Positions 1 to 5,977 of a stretch of DNA of 6,130 bases are shown here, one piece after another (the stretch's first letter is position 1; the number at the start of each line of letters is the position of its first letter). Made by a program: the position numbers and the translations under genes. The DNA is taken from assembly GCA_014801655.1 (NCBI GenBank), contig JAAVDT010000022.1:65880-72009 (forward strand), written 5' to 3'. The stretch is from Bacteroides sp. GTDB taxonomy: Bacteria > Bacteroidota > Bacteroidia > Bacteroidales > Muribaculaceae. A model generated the notes under the pieces. It had not been told where the DNA came from and searched no databases. It worked only from the letters and a program-made list of their open reading frames with translations.

Positions 1-1
1 T

Positions 2-1366
2 CAGATTCCGACTAACGACCAGGAACGCGCCACGGCCAACGACATCATTCAGGAGGGGCTCTACAATATGGGTGTCATTCTGAAAGACAAACTCGACGAC
101 ACCTCGGGAGCCCGCTATCAGTTCGACCGACTGATGAGAGACTATCCCGACAATGTCTATCGCCTTGACGCATATTTCAATATGTATCTGATGTATGCCC
201 GCGCCGGCAATATGGCCGAGGCCAATCGCTACCGCGACCTCATCATTGCCGAGTTCCCCGAGTCGCGACAGGCTCTCGCTCTGACCGATCCGGATTATAT
301 TGAAAATCTCCGCCGAATGCCGCAGGAGGAACAGCGACTCTACGACCAGGCCTATGAGGCTTATTTCAACAACGACAATCGGCGCGTGCATGAACTCTAC
401 CAAAAGATGGTGCGCGAGTTCCCGATGAGCCGCGTGATGCCGAAAATGATGTTTCTCGAAGCGTTGAGCTATGTGGCCTCGAAAGATGCCGACAAGTTCA
501 ACGAAACCCTCAATAAGCTCATCGCCCAGTATCCCGAGGCCGACGTCTCACCCCTCGCTTCGAGCTATCTGAAACTGCTCGCCGATGGCCGGGAGCTGAG
601 CGCTTCGGGTGGCAACGTGCGCGGCATCGTATGGTCAACCCGTCTGGGCAATGACTCGATTCGCAGCGTCTCCCTCGACACTCCCGCTCAATTCGACTTC
701 GAGAGCGATGGCAGTCAGCTCCTTGTGCTCATCTATCGTGCCGATTTGGTCAACGCCAATCAGCTCCTCTTCGATGTGGCGCGCCATAACTTCACGACCT
801 ACAATGTCCGCGACTACGACCTGGAGCCTATGCGCTTCGGCAACATCGGTCTGCTTGTTATCTCCGGCTTCAACAATCGCCGTGAGGTGGCCGACTATCG
901 TTCGCAGCTCGAAAAGGGCGGACTGTTCCGTCTGCCCAAAGGTGTCGTGCCGCTAAATATCAGTGATCAGAATTTCAAGATACTGCTCAACGAAGGCCGC
1001 TCGCTCGAAGAATACTTCGATGCTGTGGGCGACAAGCGCCTCGACCAGATTCACACCGCAGTTGTCGGTCCCGCCGACTCCGAAGAAGCTCCGGCGACTC
1101 CGACTTCACCCGCCACTCCCACTGCCACTCCCACCGTACAGCCGGCCGATCAGCCCACCGTCCGGCCCGAGGCGCCTGTTCCCGCCGAGAGCCCGACCGC
1201 ACCCGTAACCCCCGAAATTCCCGCATCTCCGGTTGCTCCCTCGCAGCCTGTGCCCGCTCCGCAACCACAACCGCAGCCTGAACCTGAGCCCGAACCCGAA
1301 CCGTTCGACTACGATATTCCAATTCCAATGCTCCCCACCGGTAAGCCCCCGGTGCCGGGTCATTGA
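2..1366 (+). CDS. porW: PorW/SprE-like TPR protein, 5'-truncated by the window edge
   Basis: This frame is open from base 2, so the true start and the expected lipoprotein signal lie upstream; the first in-window ATG at 68 is internal. About 454 residues are visible. Counting from that ATG, residues 1-170 are helical TPR/YfiO-like repeats, with repeated A..YR/Y..L....FP endings such as RLMRDYPDN, LIIAEFPES, KMVREFPMS and KLIAQYPEA. Residues about 215-325 form a mixed alpha/beta domain that ends in 'NISDQNFKILL', which resembles the SprE/PorW C-terminal region. The last 90 residues are a Pro-rich low-complexity tail with TP, PA, QP and EP repeats. In T9SS-bearing Bacteroidetes this family is an envelope lipoprotein needed for secretion and gliding; relatives also occur in gut species without a full T9SS. 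The porX gene 40 bases downstream supports the call. The symbol is by resemblance only, and a generic TPR lipoprotein is the alternative. Confidence 0.75.
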   Translation, partial: QIPTNDQERATANDIIQEGLYNMGVILKDKLDDTSGARYQFDRLMRDYPDNVYRLDAYFNMYLMYARAGNMAEANRYRDLIIAEFPESRQALALTDPDYIENLRRMPQEEQRLYDQAYEAYFNNDNRRVHELYQKMVREFPMSRVMPKMMFLEALSYVASKDADKFNETLNKLIAQYPEADVSPLASSYLKLLADGRELSASGGNVRGIVWSTRLGNDSIRSVSLDTPAQFDFESDGSQLLVLIYRADLVNANQLLFDVARHNFTTYNVRDYDLEPMRFGNIGLLVISGFNNRREVADYRSQLEKGGLFRLPKGVVPLNISDQNFKILLNEGRSLEEYFDAVGDKRLDQIHTAVVGPADSEEAPATPTSPATPTATPTVQPADQPTVRPEAPVPAESPTAPVTPEIPASPVAPSQPVPAPQPQPQPEPEPEPEPFDYDIPIPMLPTGKPPVPGH

Positions 1367-1406
1367 TAGTAATAACAATTATCCGTAACAACTAAACCAA
1401 TTCATT

Positions 1407-2957
1407 ATGAGTAAGTACACCATTCTTTGGGCCGACGACGAAATCGACATGCTGAAACCCCACATCCTCTTTCTCAAGAGCAAAGACTATGATGTGGTGA
1501 CTGCCAATTCAGGCCAGGACGCGCTGGCGCTTGCTGACCAACGCCACTTCGATCTCATCATTCTCGATGAGAATATGCCCGGCCTCACAGGCATCGAAAC
1601 CCTCAGCCGCATCAAGATGAACCACCCCTCTGTGCCGGTGATTATGATTACCAAAAATGAGGAGGAAGACCTGATGGACCAGGCCGTGGGCAGTAAGATT
1701 GCCGACTATCTCATCAAGCCTGTCAACCCCAAGCAGATTCTGCTTTCGATAAAGAAAAATCTCCATTCCGCACGCCTTGTGTCGGAAAACTCCCTGACCG
1801 GCTATCGCCGCGACTTCATCAAGATTTCCAACCTGATCAACGATGCCCGCACCATCGGCGACTGGATTGAGGCCTACCGCAATCTGACCCACTGGGAGCT
1901 TGAACTCGCCGGCTCCGACAATGAAGGTATGGAGGAAATGCTCTCGCTCCAGAAAACCGAGGCCAACACCACGTTTGCCAAATTCGTGCGCCAGAACTAT
2001 CGCGACTGGATGGACCCCGACAGCCCCTCGCGTCCGCTGATGAGCCCCGACGTGTTCCGCCGCAAAGTCTTCCCCCTGCTCGATGCCGGTGAAAAAGTGT
2101 TTTTCATTCTGATCGACAATTTCCGCTTCGACCAGTGGCGCATGATTCGCCCTCTGCTCAGCGACTATTTCTCAAGCGACGACGAACTCTACTGCTCAAT
2201 CCTCCCCACGGCCACTCAATATGCCCGCAACGCCATCTTCTCCGGTCTGATGCCGGCGCAAATTGAGCGGATGTTCCCTCAGATGTGGGTCGATGAGGAG
2301 AGCGAAGAGGGCAAAAACCTCAATGAGTCGCCCCTGATTCAGACCCAGTTTGAACGCTTTCGCCGCCAATGCAGATTTTCCTACCACAAAATCAACGACA
2401 CCGCCGCCGGAGAGCGCCTGCTCCGCGACTTCAATTCGCTTGAGCAAAACGACCTCAACGTCATCGTGTTCAACTTCATCGACATGCTCTCCCATGCCCG
2501 CACCGAGTCGCGCATGATTCGCGAACTCGCCTCCAACAATGCCGCCTATCGCTCGCTGACCGAATCATGGTTTCGCCACTCCTCGGCCCTCGACCTCTTC
2601 CGTCGCATAGCCGAAAAAGGATACAAAATCGTGCTTACCACCGACCACGGCTCAATCCGCGTCGATAACCCCATCAAAGTCGTGGGCGAAAAAAACACCA
2701 ACACCAATCTTCGCTACAAACTCGGTCGAAACCTCTCCTACAACCCCAAACAGGTGTTTGAAATCACCCGCCCCAAAGACTTCGGACTCCCGGCTCCAAA
2801 CGTGTCGACCGCCTACATCTTCGCCACCTCCCGCGACTTCTTCGCCTACCCCAACAACTACAACTACTACGTGCAGTTCTACACCGACACCTTCCAACAT
2901 GGAGGCATATCGATGGAAGAAATGCTCATTCCCCTCATCACCCTAACCGCAAAATAA
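1407..2957 (+). CDS. porX: PorX-type bifunctional response regulator / alkaline-phosphatase-superfamily protein
   Basis: This is a 516-residue protein of usual family length. Residues 1-120 form a CheY-like receiver with acidic pair D10-D11, phospho-acceptor D54 in LDENMPG, T82 and K104 (LIKPVNP). A helical linker follows (about 125-225). Residues 228-516 form a PglZ/alkaline-phosphatase-type domain with candidate metal and catalytic residues D237 (LIDNFRFD), T268/T270 (PTATQYARN), D359 and H363 (FIDMLSHAR), D413-H414 (TTDHGS) and H498 (FQHGGISMEE). All expected ligands appear present, so the protein should be active. Known family biology: PorX is the regulator partnered with the kinase PorY in type IX secretion control, and its second domain is a zinc-dependent phosphodiesterase. 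There is no DNA-binding domain. The start at 1407 is preceded by an A-rich leader without Shine-Dalgarno, normal for Bacteroidetes. It sits 40 bases after the porW-like stop and 23 bases before tsaE, which suggests cotranscription. Whether this organism has a T9SS cannot be told from the window. Confidence 0.93.
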   Translation: MSKYTILWADDEIDMLKPHILFLKSKDYDVVTANSGQDALALADQRHFDLIILDENMPGLTGIETLSRIKMNHPSVPVIMITKNEEEDLMDQAVGSKIADYLIKPVNPKQILLSIKKNLHSARLVSENSLTGYRRDFIKISNLINDARTIGDWIEAYRNLTHWELELAGSDNEGMEEMLSLQKTEANTTFAKFVRQNYRDWMDPDSPSRPLMSPDVFRRKVFPLLDAGEKVFFILIDNFRFDQWRMIRPLLSDYFSSDDELYCSILPTATQYARNAIFSGLMPAQIERMFPQMWVDEESEEGKNLNESPLIQTQFERFRRQCRFSYHKINDTAAGERLLRDFNSLEQNDLNVIVFNFIDMLSHARTESRMIRELASNNAAYRSLTESWFRHSSALDLFRRIAEKGYKIVLTTDHGSIRVDNPIKVVGEKNTNTNLRYKLGRNLSYNPKQVFEITRPKDFGLPAPNVSTAYIFATSRDFFAYPNNYNYYVQFYTDTFQHGGISMEEMLIPLITLTAK

Positions 2958-2980
2958 CCCCATCCATACATATAATATAT

Positions 2981-3418
2981 ATGTCAACCCACGTAATCAA
3001 CATCCCCGACAAAGCCGCACTGCCGGCCGCTGCTCGCGAGTTTGCCTCGCTCATTGACCAGTCGACCATCTTCGCCTTCAATGGCGCCATGGGAGCCGGA
3101 AAAACCACATTCATCATGGAGCTCCTCCGAGCCCTCGGCGTCGAAGACGACCTCGCCGGTTCCCCCTCTTTCTCCCTGATTAATGAATATCGCTCCGACA
3201 CCACCGCCGAGCTCATCTACCACTTCGACCTCTACCGCCTCGAATCGCTCGAAGAAGCATTCGATATCGGTGTAGAAGACTACTTCGATTCCGGTGCCGT
3301 CTGCCTGATCGAATGGCCCGAACGCATCGCCGACATCCTGCCGCTCGACACAGCAACCGTCGACCTCACCGTCAACCCCGACGAAAGCCGCACACTGACC
3401 CTCACCATCCCCGACTGA
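2981..3418 (+). CDS. tsaE: TsaE, tRNA t6A37 threonylcarbamoyltransferase complex ATPase
   Basis: This is a 145-residue cytoplasmic P-loop protein of normal TsaE length. It has Walker A GAMGAGKT (residues 35-42), the family motif SPSFSLINEY (61-70, usually SPTF), HFDLYRL (81-87, with the conserved Asp83), and LIEWPER (109-115, with Glu111-Trp112). Known role: together with TsaB and TsaD it drives transfer of threonylcarbamoyl to A37 of tRNAs that read ANN codons; TsaE supplies ATPase turnover. The start follows porX by 23 bases through an AT-rich leader (ATATAATATAT) without Shine-Dalgarno, so it is probably in the porX operon. The SPTF-to-SPSF change is conservative and no essential residue is missing. 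The tRNA-Lys(CTT) encoded 425 bases downstream has U36-A37 and would be a substrate, though that adjacency may be coincidence. Confidence 0.95.
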   Translation: MSTHVINIPDKAALPAAAREFASLIDQSTIFAFNGAMGAGKTTFIMELLRALGVEDDLAGSPSFSLINEYRSDTTAELIYHFDLYRLESLEEAFDIGVEDYFDSGAVCLIEWPERIADILPLDTATVDLTVNPDESRTLTLTIPD

Positions 3419-3449
3419 TCCTCTCCAAGAGCAGATTATCAATCGTTAA

Positions 3450-3674
3450 ATGTCACTCACCGCAGCAACGCTCCTCATGAGCGGTATCTTTGCCATTGCA
3501 GGCATCGTATCGCTCCTGGCCTCCGCACTCAACGCCGACTGGTTTTTCCGGTCGGCCAACGTGCGCATGCTCACCCTCGGCGCCCGTCGCCCCCTCCAGC
3601 GCATCGTCTATGCTATCTTCGGCCTACTGATGATCGCCGCCGCCATCCGACTCTTTTTAGAGAGCGGAGTATAG
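3450..3674 (+). CDS. Small two-helix membrane protein, Imm17-like
   Basis: This 74-residue protein has two hydrophobic helices, at about residues 5-27 and 52-70. They are joined by a short polar loop containing NADWFF (28-33), GARR (44-47) and RIVY (51-54). The NxDWFF and GRxxxRIxY-like loop motifs and the size resemble proteins annotated as the immunity 17 (Imm17) family in Bacteroidales; I recall this from memory and it was not searched. No toxin or secreted effector is encoded nearby, and the gene follows tsaE by 31 bases on the same strand. A conserved operon-linked membrane protein is therefore more plausible than a dedicated immunity factor. The start at 3450 gives a complete first helix. 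An in-frame ATG at 3477 would cut into that helix and is less likely. The gene is real by codon use and GC-rich composition matching its neighbours; its function is unknown. Confidence 0.72.
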   Translation: MSLTAATLLMSGIFAIAGIVSLLASALNADWFFRSANVRMLTLGARRPLQRIVYAIFGLLMIAAAIRLFLESGV

Positions 3675-3722
3675 GGTTTAGAGTGCAGAGTGCAGAGTGC
3701 AGAGTTTAGAGAGCAGAGGGTA
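3674..3722. repeat. 7-bp tandem repeat (GAGTGCA units)
   Basis: Three exact copies of GAGTGCA lie at 3681-3687, 3688-3694 and 3695-3701. Degenerate units follow (GAGTTTA 3702-3708, GAGAGCA 3709-3715, GAGGGTA 3716-3722), and GGGTTTA precedes them at 3674-3680. The array begins at the last base of the small membrane gene's stop codon and looks like simple-sequence expansion in the operon's 3' flank. Confidence 0.85.
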
Positions 3723-3784
3723 GGGGAGGGGAATCCTGATTTGAAGCGGTTTTTGCGATGTTTTGAAGAAAAACCGCAAAAAAA

Positions 3785-3816
3785 TTTGCGTAATCAAAAA
3801 AAACGCCGTAACTTTG
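3785..3816 (+). promoter_or_regulatory. Bacteroidetes-type promoter for tRNA-Lys
   Basis: A TTTG box at 3785-3788 is separated by 20 bases from TAACTTTG at 3809-3816. This is an exact match to the Bacteroidetes primary sigma consensus TTTG-N19-21-TAnnTTTG. Transcription should begin around 3821-3824, about 20 bases before the mature tRNA 5' end. Confidence 0.85.
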
Positions 3817-3842
3817 CCGAGCAAAAGCAAAAAACCAACAAT

Positions 3843-3915
3843 GACTCCGTAGCTCAGTTGGTAGAGCAAATGACTCTTAATCATTGGGTCGTGAGTTCGA
3901 GCCTCACCGGGGTCA
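3843..3915 (+). tRNA. tRNA-Lys (anticodon CTT)
   Basis: A complete 73-base cloverleaf is visible. The acceptor arms GACTCCG (3843-3849) and CGGGGTC (3908-3914) pair with one G-U. The D stem is GCTC/GAGC (3852-3855, 3864-3867). The anticodon stem AATGA/TCATT is perfect, and its loop CTCTTAA carries anticodon CTT at 3876-3878. The variable loop is GGGTC. The T arm is GTGAG-TTCGAGC-CTCAC. The discriminator is A3915. The next bases are CCC, not CCA, so the 3' CCA must be added by nucleotidyltransferase. U36-A37 (3878-3879) makes it an expected t6A substrate. It has its own promoter and terminator, so it is monocistronic. Confidence 0.97.
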
Positions 3916-3920
3916 CCCCA

Positions 3921-3960
3921 AGAGAGAGACAATCGCAAGATTGCCTCTCTCTTGCATTTT
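3921..3960 (+). terminator. Rho-independent terminator after tRNA-Lys
   Basis: The inverted repeat AGAGAGAGACAATC (3921-3934) pairs with GATTGCCTCTCTCT (3939-3952) around a GCAA tetraloop. The 14-position stem has a single A-C mismatch. It is followed by TGCATTTT, a short T run. It lies six bases after the tRNA discriminator base, as expected for a monocistronic tRNA transcript. Confidence 0.9.
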
Positions 3961-3961
3961 A

Positions 3962-3972
3962 CCCCCCCCCCC
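3962..3972. repeat. Poly-C tract (11 C)
   Basis: An uninterrupted run of 11 C lies directly downstream of the tRNA terminator, in non-coding sequence. It marks the start of the gene-poor, AT-richer part of the window. Its length may vary or be miscalled by the sequencer. Confidence 0.9.
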
Positions 3973-4109
3973 GACACATTTCCCCCTCCTCCCGACATAA
4001 CCGAAAAAACCGATCAATTCTATTAATCCTATAATAACACAATAAGATTCCATCCCGCTGACAATCAACAACGAAAAAATAAAAAATCTGAGTATTTTTG
4101 AAAAAGTAC

Positions 4110-4379
4110 CTAAATTTCCTGAGTCTCAGTTTTATTCTTGGCCGGACGACCCCGCTTCGGTGTGTTTGACTTGGCCTTGTGAATAATACCGATGAAGCAT
4201 ATTAACATCCGGCCATGCTTGGCTGATTCCGAGTAGCAGCGTGTGCGGTCCTGGCCGGGTGAACCTTTTTGCAATTGAAAACCTTTCTCCTACTCGCCTC
4301 TCATGCCGTAGTTTTACATAGTCTGCAGTGGGTTGAAATCCAACCCAATAGTCTTCGCCTGAAAAACAGCAGTAACAGA
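4110..4379 (-). pseudogene. Decayed IS4/IS1634-type transposase, C-terminal fragment
   Basis: Read on the minus strand in the frame that ends at the TAG at 4110-4112, the translation contains Y-G-M-R-G-E-stop-E-K-G-F-Q-L-Q-K. This fits the IS4-superfamily signature Y-(2)-R-(3)-E-(6)-K exactly, including the catalytic Glu. The in-frame TAG sits where relatives, as I recall them, have Gln (MRDEQEK). DRTRCYSESAKHGRMLICF follows, matching the DRxRxxSExxKxGRLFI block of these transposases. The fragment ends in KRGRPAKNK, a basic tail typical of several such enzymes. A second stop (TAA) lies five codons before the signature's Arg, upstream sequence is unrecognisable, and the region between GRMLICF and KRGRP looks shortened. 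So this is a dead C-terminal remnant. A 91-codon open frame over the same stretch (4132-4407) is in a different frame and is not the gene. The family call rests on motif recognition. Confidence 0.72.
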
Positions 4380-4420
4380 CTAGCCGACTTGGTCGTCTCG
4401 TTATCAAGACATGGATTCGT

Positions 4421-4463
4421 TTATTGCAATTTATCGCAATTTATCGCAATTTGCGACAAATTG
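4421..4463. repeat. Left Fic-flanking repeat block (10-bp units plus palindrome)
   Basis: Three direct 10-bp units lie end to end: TTATTGCAAT (4421-4430), TTATCGCAAT (4431-4440) and TTATCGCAAT (4441-4450). An inverted unit TTGCGACAAA (4451-4460) follows. The last direct and the inverted unit form a 25-base palindrome (4439-4463) with 12-base arms, one mismatch and a single central T. The 10-bp period places each unit on the same face of the helix, which is typical of cooperative protein binding. The block is repeated in the same orientation after fic. The roughly 120 bases from 4464 to the promoter region hold no recognisable gene or signal. Confidence 0.9.
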
Positions 4464-4583
4464 TTTTTTATATTACTGTACATAAGCAGATTAAGCCTAT
4501 ATGCCACATTTTCTATCTTCATGATTCATATCTTTCTCACGCATCATCATAATTACCTATTAATCAAATTCTTTTAAGATGAT

Positions 4584-4613
4584 TTATCGTAAATTTTGAT
4601 ATTTTGCGAAAAA
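4584..4613 (+). promoter_or_regulatory. Candidate operator at the fic promoter
   Basis: TTATCGTAAA (4584-4593) differs at one base from the block unit TTATCGCAAA, and TTGCGAAAAA (4604-4613) differs at one base from the inverted unit TTGCGATAAA. The two lie in inverted orientation on either side of the putative -33 TTTG. A protein bound here would occlude RNA polymerase. The Fic protein's own C-terminal winged helix is the obvious candidate; this is inference. Confidence 0.5.
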
Positions 4614-4626
4614 ATAACGATATTTG
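4595..4626 (+). promoter_or_regulatory. Probable fic promoter
   Basis: TTTG at 4595-4598 is followed by a 20-base spacer and GATATTTG at 4619-4626, a 7/8 match to TAnnTTTG (T replaced by G at the first position). Transcription would start near 4631-4634 and leave a leader of about 20 bases before the ATG at 4655. The spacing is exactly what Bacteroidetes promoters require. Confidence 0.65.
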
Positions 4627-4654
4627 CACTTCAATATTATAACTGCGTTCAACT

Positions 4655-5977
4655 ATGATTGAGAATCCCCCTTCCACCCCCCCCCTATTTATCACAGATA
4701 GTATAAATAACTTGTTTCATAATGAGGCAATCTCGGCGGGTTTAAAGAAAATCACAGACGACTACCTATATTGGACAGATGTAAAATACAGAGCGCAGTC
4801 ATTGGGATTGGCTAAAGAGGAATTATGGGCTGCAGTTAAGTATTCTCGAATGCTGACAGATATTAAGATTGATGGTTTTCAAAACATTCATTTTTCCTTA
4901 ACGAACTCAATGCAACGAAAGTGCCATGAATTCGATATGAACTTCGGTGGTTCCTGGGGTGCATCCAAAATATTCCCTGAAGATAAATCAACTCAGGAAC
5001 TATATCTGGTAAGCTCTATAATGGAGGAAGCGATAGCTTCCAGCCAGATGGAAGGAGCGGCTACAACAAGAGAAGTTGCGAAGGAGATGTTGCGTAGAAA
5101 AATCAGTCCTAAGGATAAAAGCCAGCGTATGATCCTCAACAATTACAATACCATAAATTTCATACGAGACCATGCTAAAGAAGACATTACACCTGAATTA
5201 ATCATGCAGATTCATGGTATGATGACAGAAGGCGCATTAGACGTGGAGGACGCAGCCGGACGTTTTAGAAAACCAGAAGAAAATATCGTGGTAGGAAACG
5301 GCATAACGGGAGAGACTGTCCATACCCCCCCGGCGGCCGATTGTCTACCTACCTTCATTAGGCAGCTATGCATATTCTTCAATGACACCTCACCAAAGCT
5401 TTTCATCCACCCAATTATCAGGGGAATAATAATCCACTTCCTGATAGGGTATTATCATCCCTTTGCGGATGGCAACGGAAGAACGGCGCGTGCTCTTTTC
5501 TATTGGTATATGATGAGAAACAACTACTGGCTTGTACAGTATCTTTCAATCTCAAGAATCATCAGAGGATCAAAGAAAGCATATGAGAAAGCATATCTCT
5601 ATACTGAACATGATACCAATGACATAGGCTATTTTATTCAATACAATTTAGATGTATTGAAAAAGTCCTTCGATGAACTGCAGAAATACCTTATACGAAA
5701 ATATCAGGAAAAAAAGAAATCCGAACGACTCCTGCATCTTGGCAATATAAGCCCACGTCAGGCCGAGATCTTGAATCGGTTTATTGAGAATCCGGATGAA
5801 ATCATATCGTCTGTGGATGTAATGCGTCGCTTCGGTGTGAGTTCCGGTACCGCCAAATCAGATCTTAAGGATCTAACTGAAAAACGATACCTTAAAGAAA
5901 TATCTCTTAATGGCAGGACAAAGGGTTATATACGAAACGACAGTTTTCAAGACATTGTAAGAAGTATAACAAAATAA
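4655..5977 (+). CDS. Fic family protein (class II) with C-terminal winged helix
   Basis: This 440-residue protein carries a complete Fic catalytic motif, HPFADGNGRTAR (residues 268-279), whose His268 deprotonates the target hydroxyl. The family usually transfers AMP from ATP to Ser, Thr or Tyr of a protein. The upstream segment NGITGETVHTPP (about 215-226) fits the substrate-positioning flap. The N-terminal SSQMEG (129-134) fits the inhibitory motif [S/T]xxxE[G/N]; its position before the Fic core makes this class II, so Glu133 should hold the enzyme inactive and no separate antitoxin is needed. Residues about 365-425 (ISPRQAEIL..., then VSSGTAKSDLKDL) form a winged helix-turn-helix. Codon use is AT-rich, unlike the GC-rich genes before 3674, which suggests transfer. 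No signal peptide or membrane helix is seen, so it is cytoplasmic. The start at 4655 fits the promoter position, and the next in-frame Met (residue 66) would remove conserved N-terminal sequence. The target protein is unknown. Confidence 0.93.
   Translation: MIENPPSTPPLFITDSINNLFHNEAISAGLKKITDDYLYWTDVKYRAQSLGLAKEELWAAVKYSRMLTDIKIDGFQNIHFSLTNSMQRKCHEFDMNFGGSWGASKIFPEDKSTQELYLVSSIMEEAIASSQMEGAATTREVAKEMLRRKISPKDKSQRMILNNYNTINFIRDHAKEDITPELIMQIHGMMTEGALDVEDAAGRFRKPEENIVVGNGITGETVHTPPAADCLPTFIRQLCIFFNDTSPKLFIHPIIRGIIIHFLIGYYHPFADGNGRTARALFYWYMMRNNYWLVQYLSISRIIRGSKKAYEKAYLYTEHDTNDIGYFIQYNLDVLKKSFDELQKYLIRKYQEKKKSERLLHLGNISPRQAEILNRFIENPDEIISSVDVMRRFGVSSGTAKSDLKDLTEKRYLKEISLNGRTKGYIRNDSFQDIVRSITK
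4677..4685. repeat. 9-C tract inside fic codons 8-11
   Basis: Nine consecutive C lie 22 bases into fic, encoding part of S-T-P-P-L. Gain or loss of one C would frameshift the gene before any conserved residue, and no nearby in-frame Met could rescue it. Confidence 0.9.

Noticed and set aside
987..1391. Minus-strand frames opposite the porW tail, porX and tsaE
   Set aside because: They are Gly/Arg/Val-rich shadows of GC-rich coding sequence, with no motifs, and they lie fully inside convincing genes.
3746..3777. Hairpin GCGGTTTTT...AAAAACCGC as operon terminator
   Set aside because: The 9-base arms are perfect but the loop is 14 bases and the downstream run on the plus strand is A, not T, so termination of the operon here is not supported.
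3843..3920. tRNA-Lys as an attachment site for an integrated element
   Set aside because: I see no second copy of the tRNA 3' end in the window and no integrase gene, so integration at the tRNA is not supported here.
3690..4034. 114-codon open frame overlapping tRNA-Lys
   Set aside because: Its middle is a translation of the tRNA (VAQLVEQMTLNHWVVSSSLTG-like text), a well-known annotation artefact; the opposite-strand frame at 3678-3998 has the same origin.
4089..4129. IS terminal inverted repeat near the transposase remnant
   Set aside because: Short palindromes are visible (TTTTTGAAAAA and CTGAGTCTCAG), but no matching opposite end is found in the window, so the IS boundary cannot be assigned.
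4421..4460. CRISPR array
   Set aside because: The 10-bp units are contiguous without unique spacers and no cas genes are present; they are operator- or cassette-type repeats.
4269..4577. 102-codon plus-strand open frame before fic
   Set aside because: It runs antisense to the transposase remnant and then through the 10-bp repeat block; it has no domain and no promoter, and its hydrophobic end comes from AT-rich DNA.
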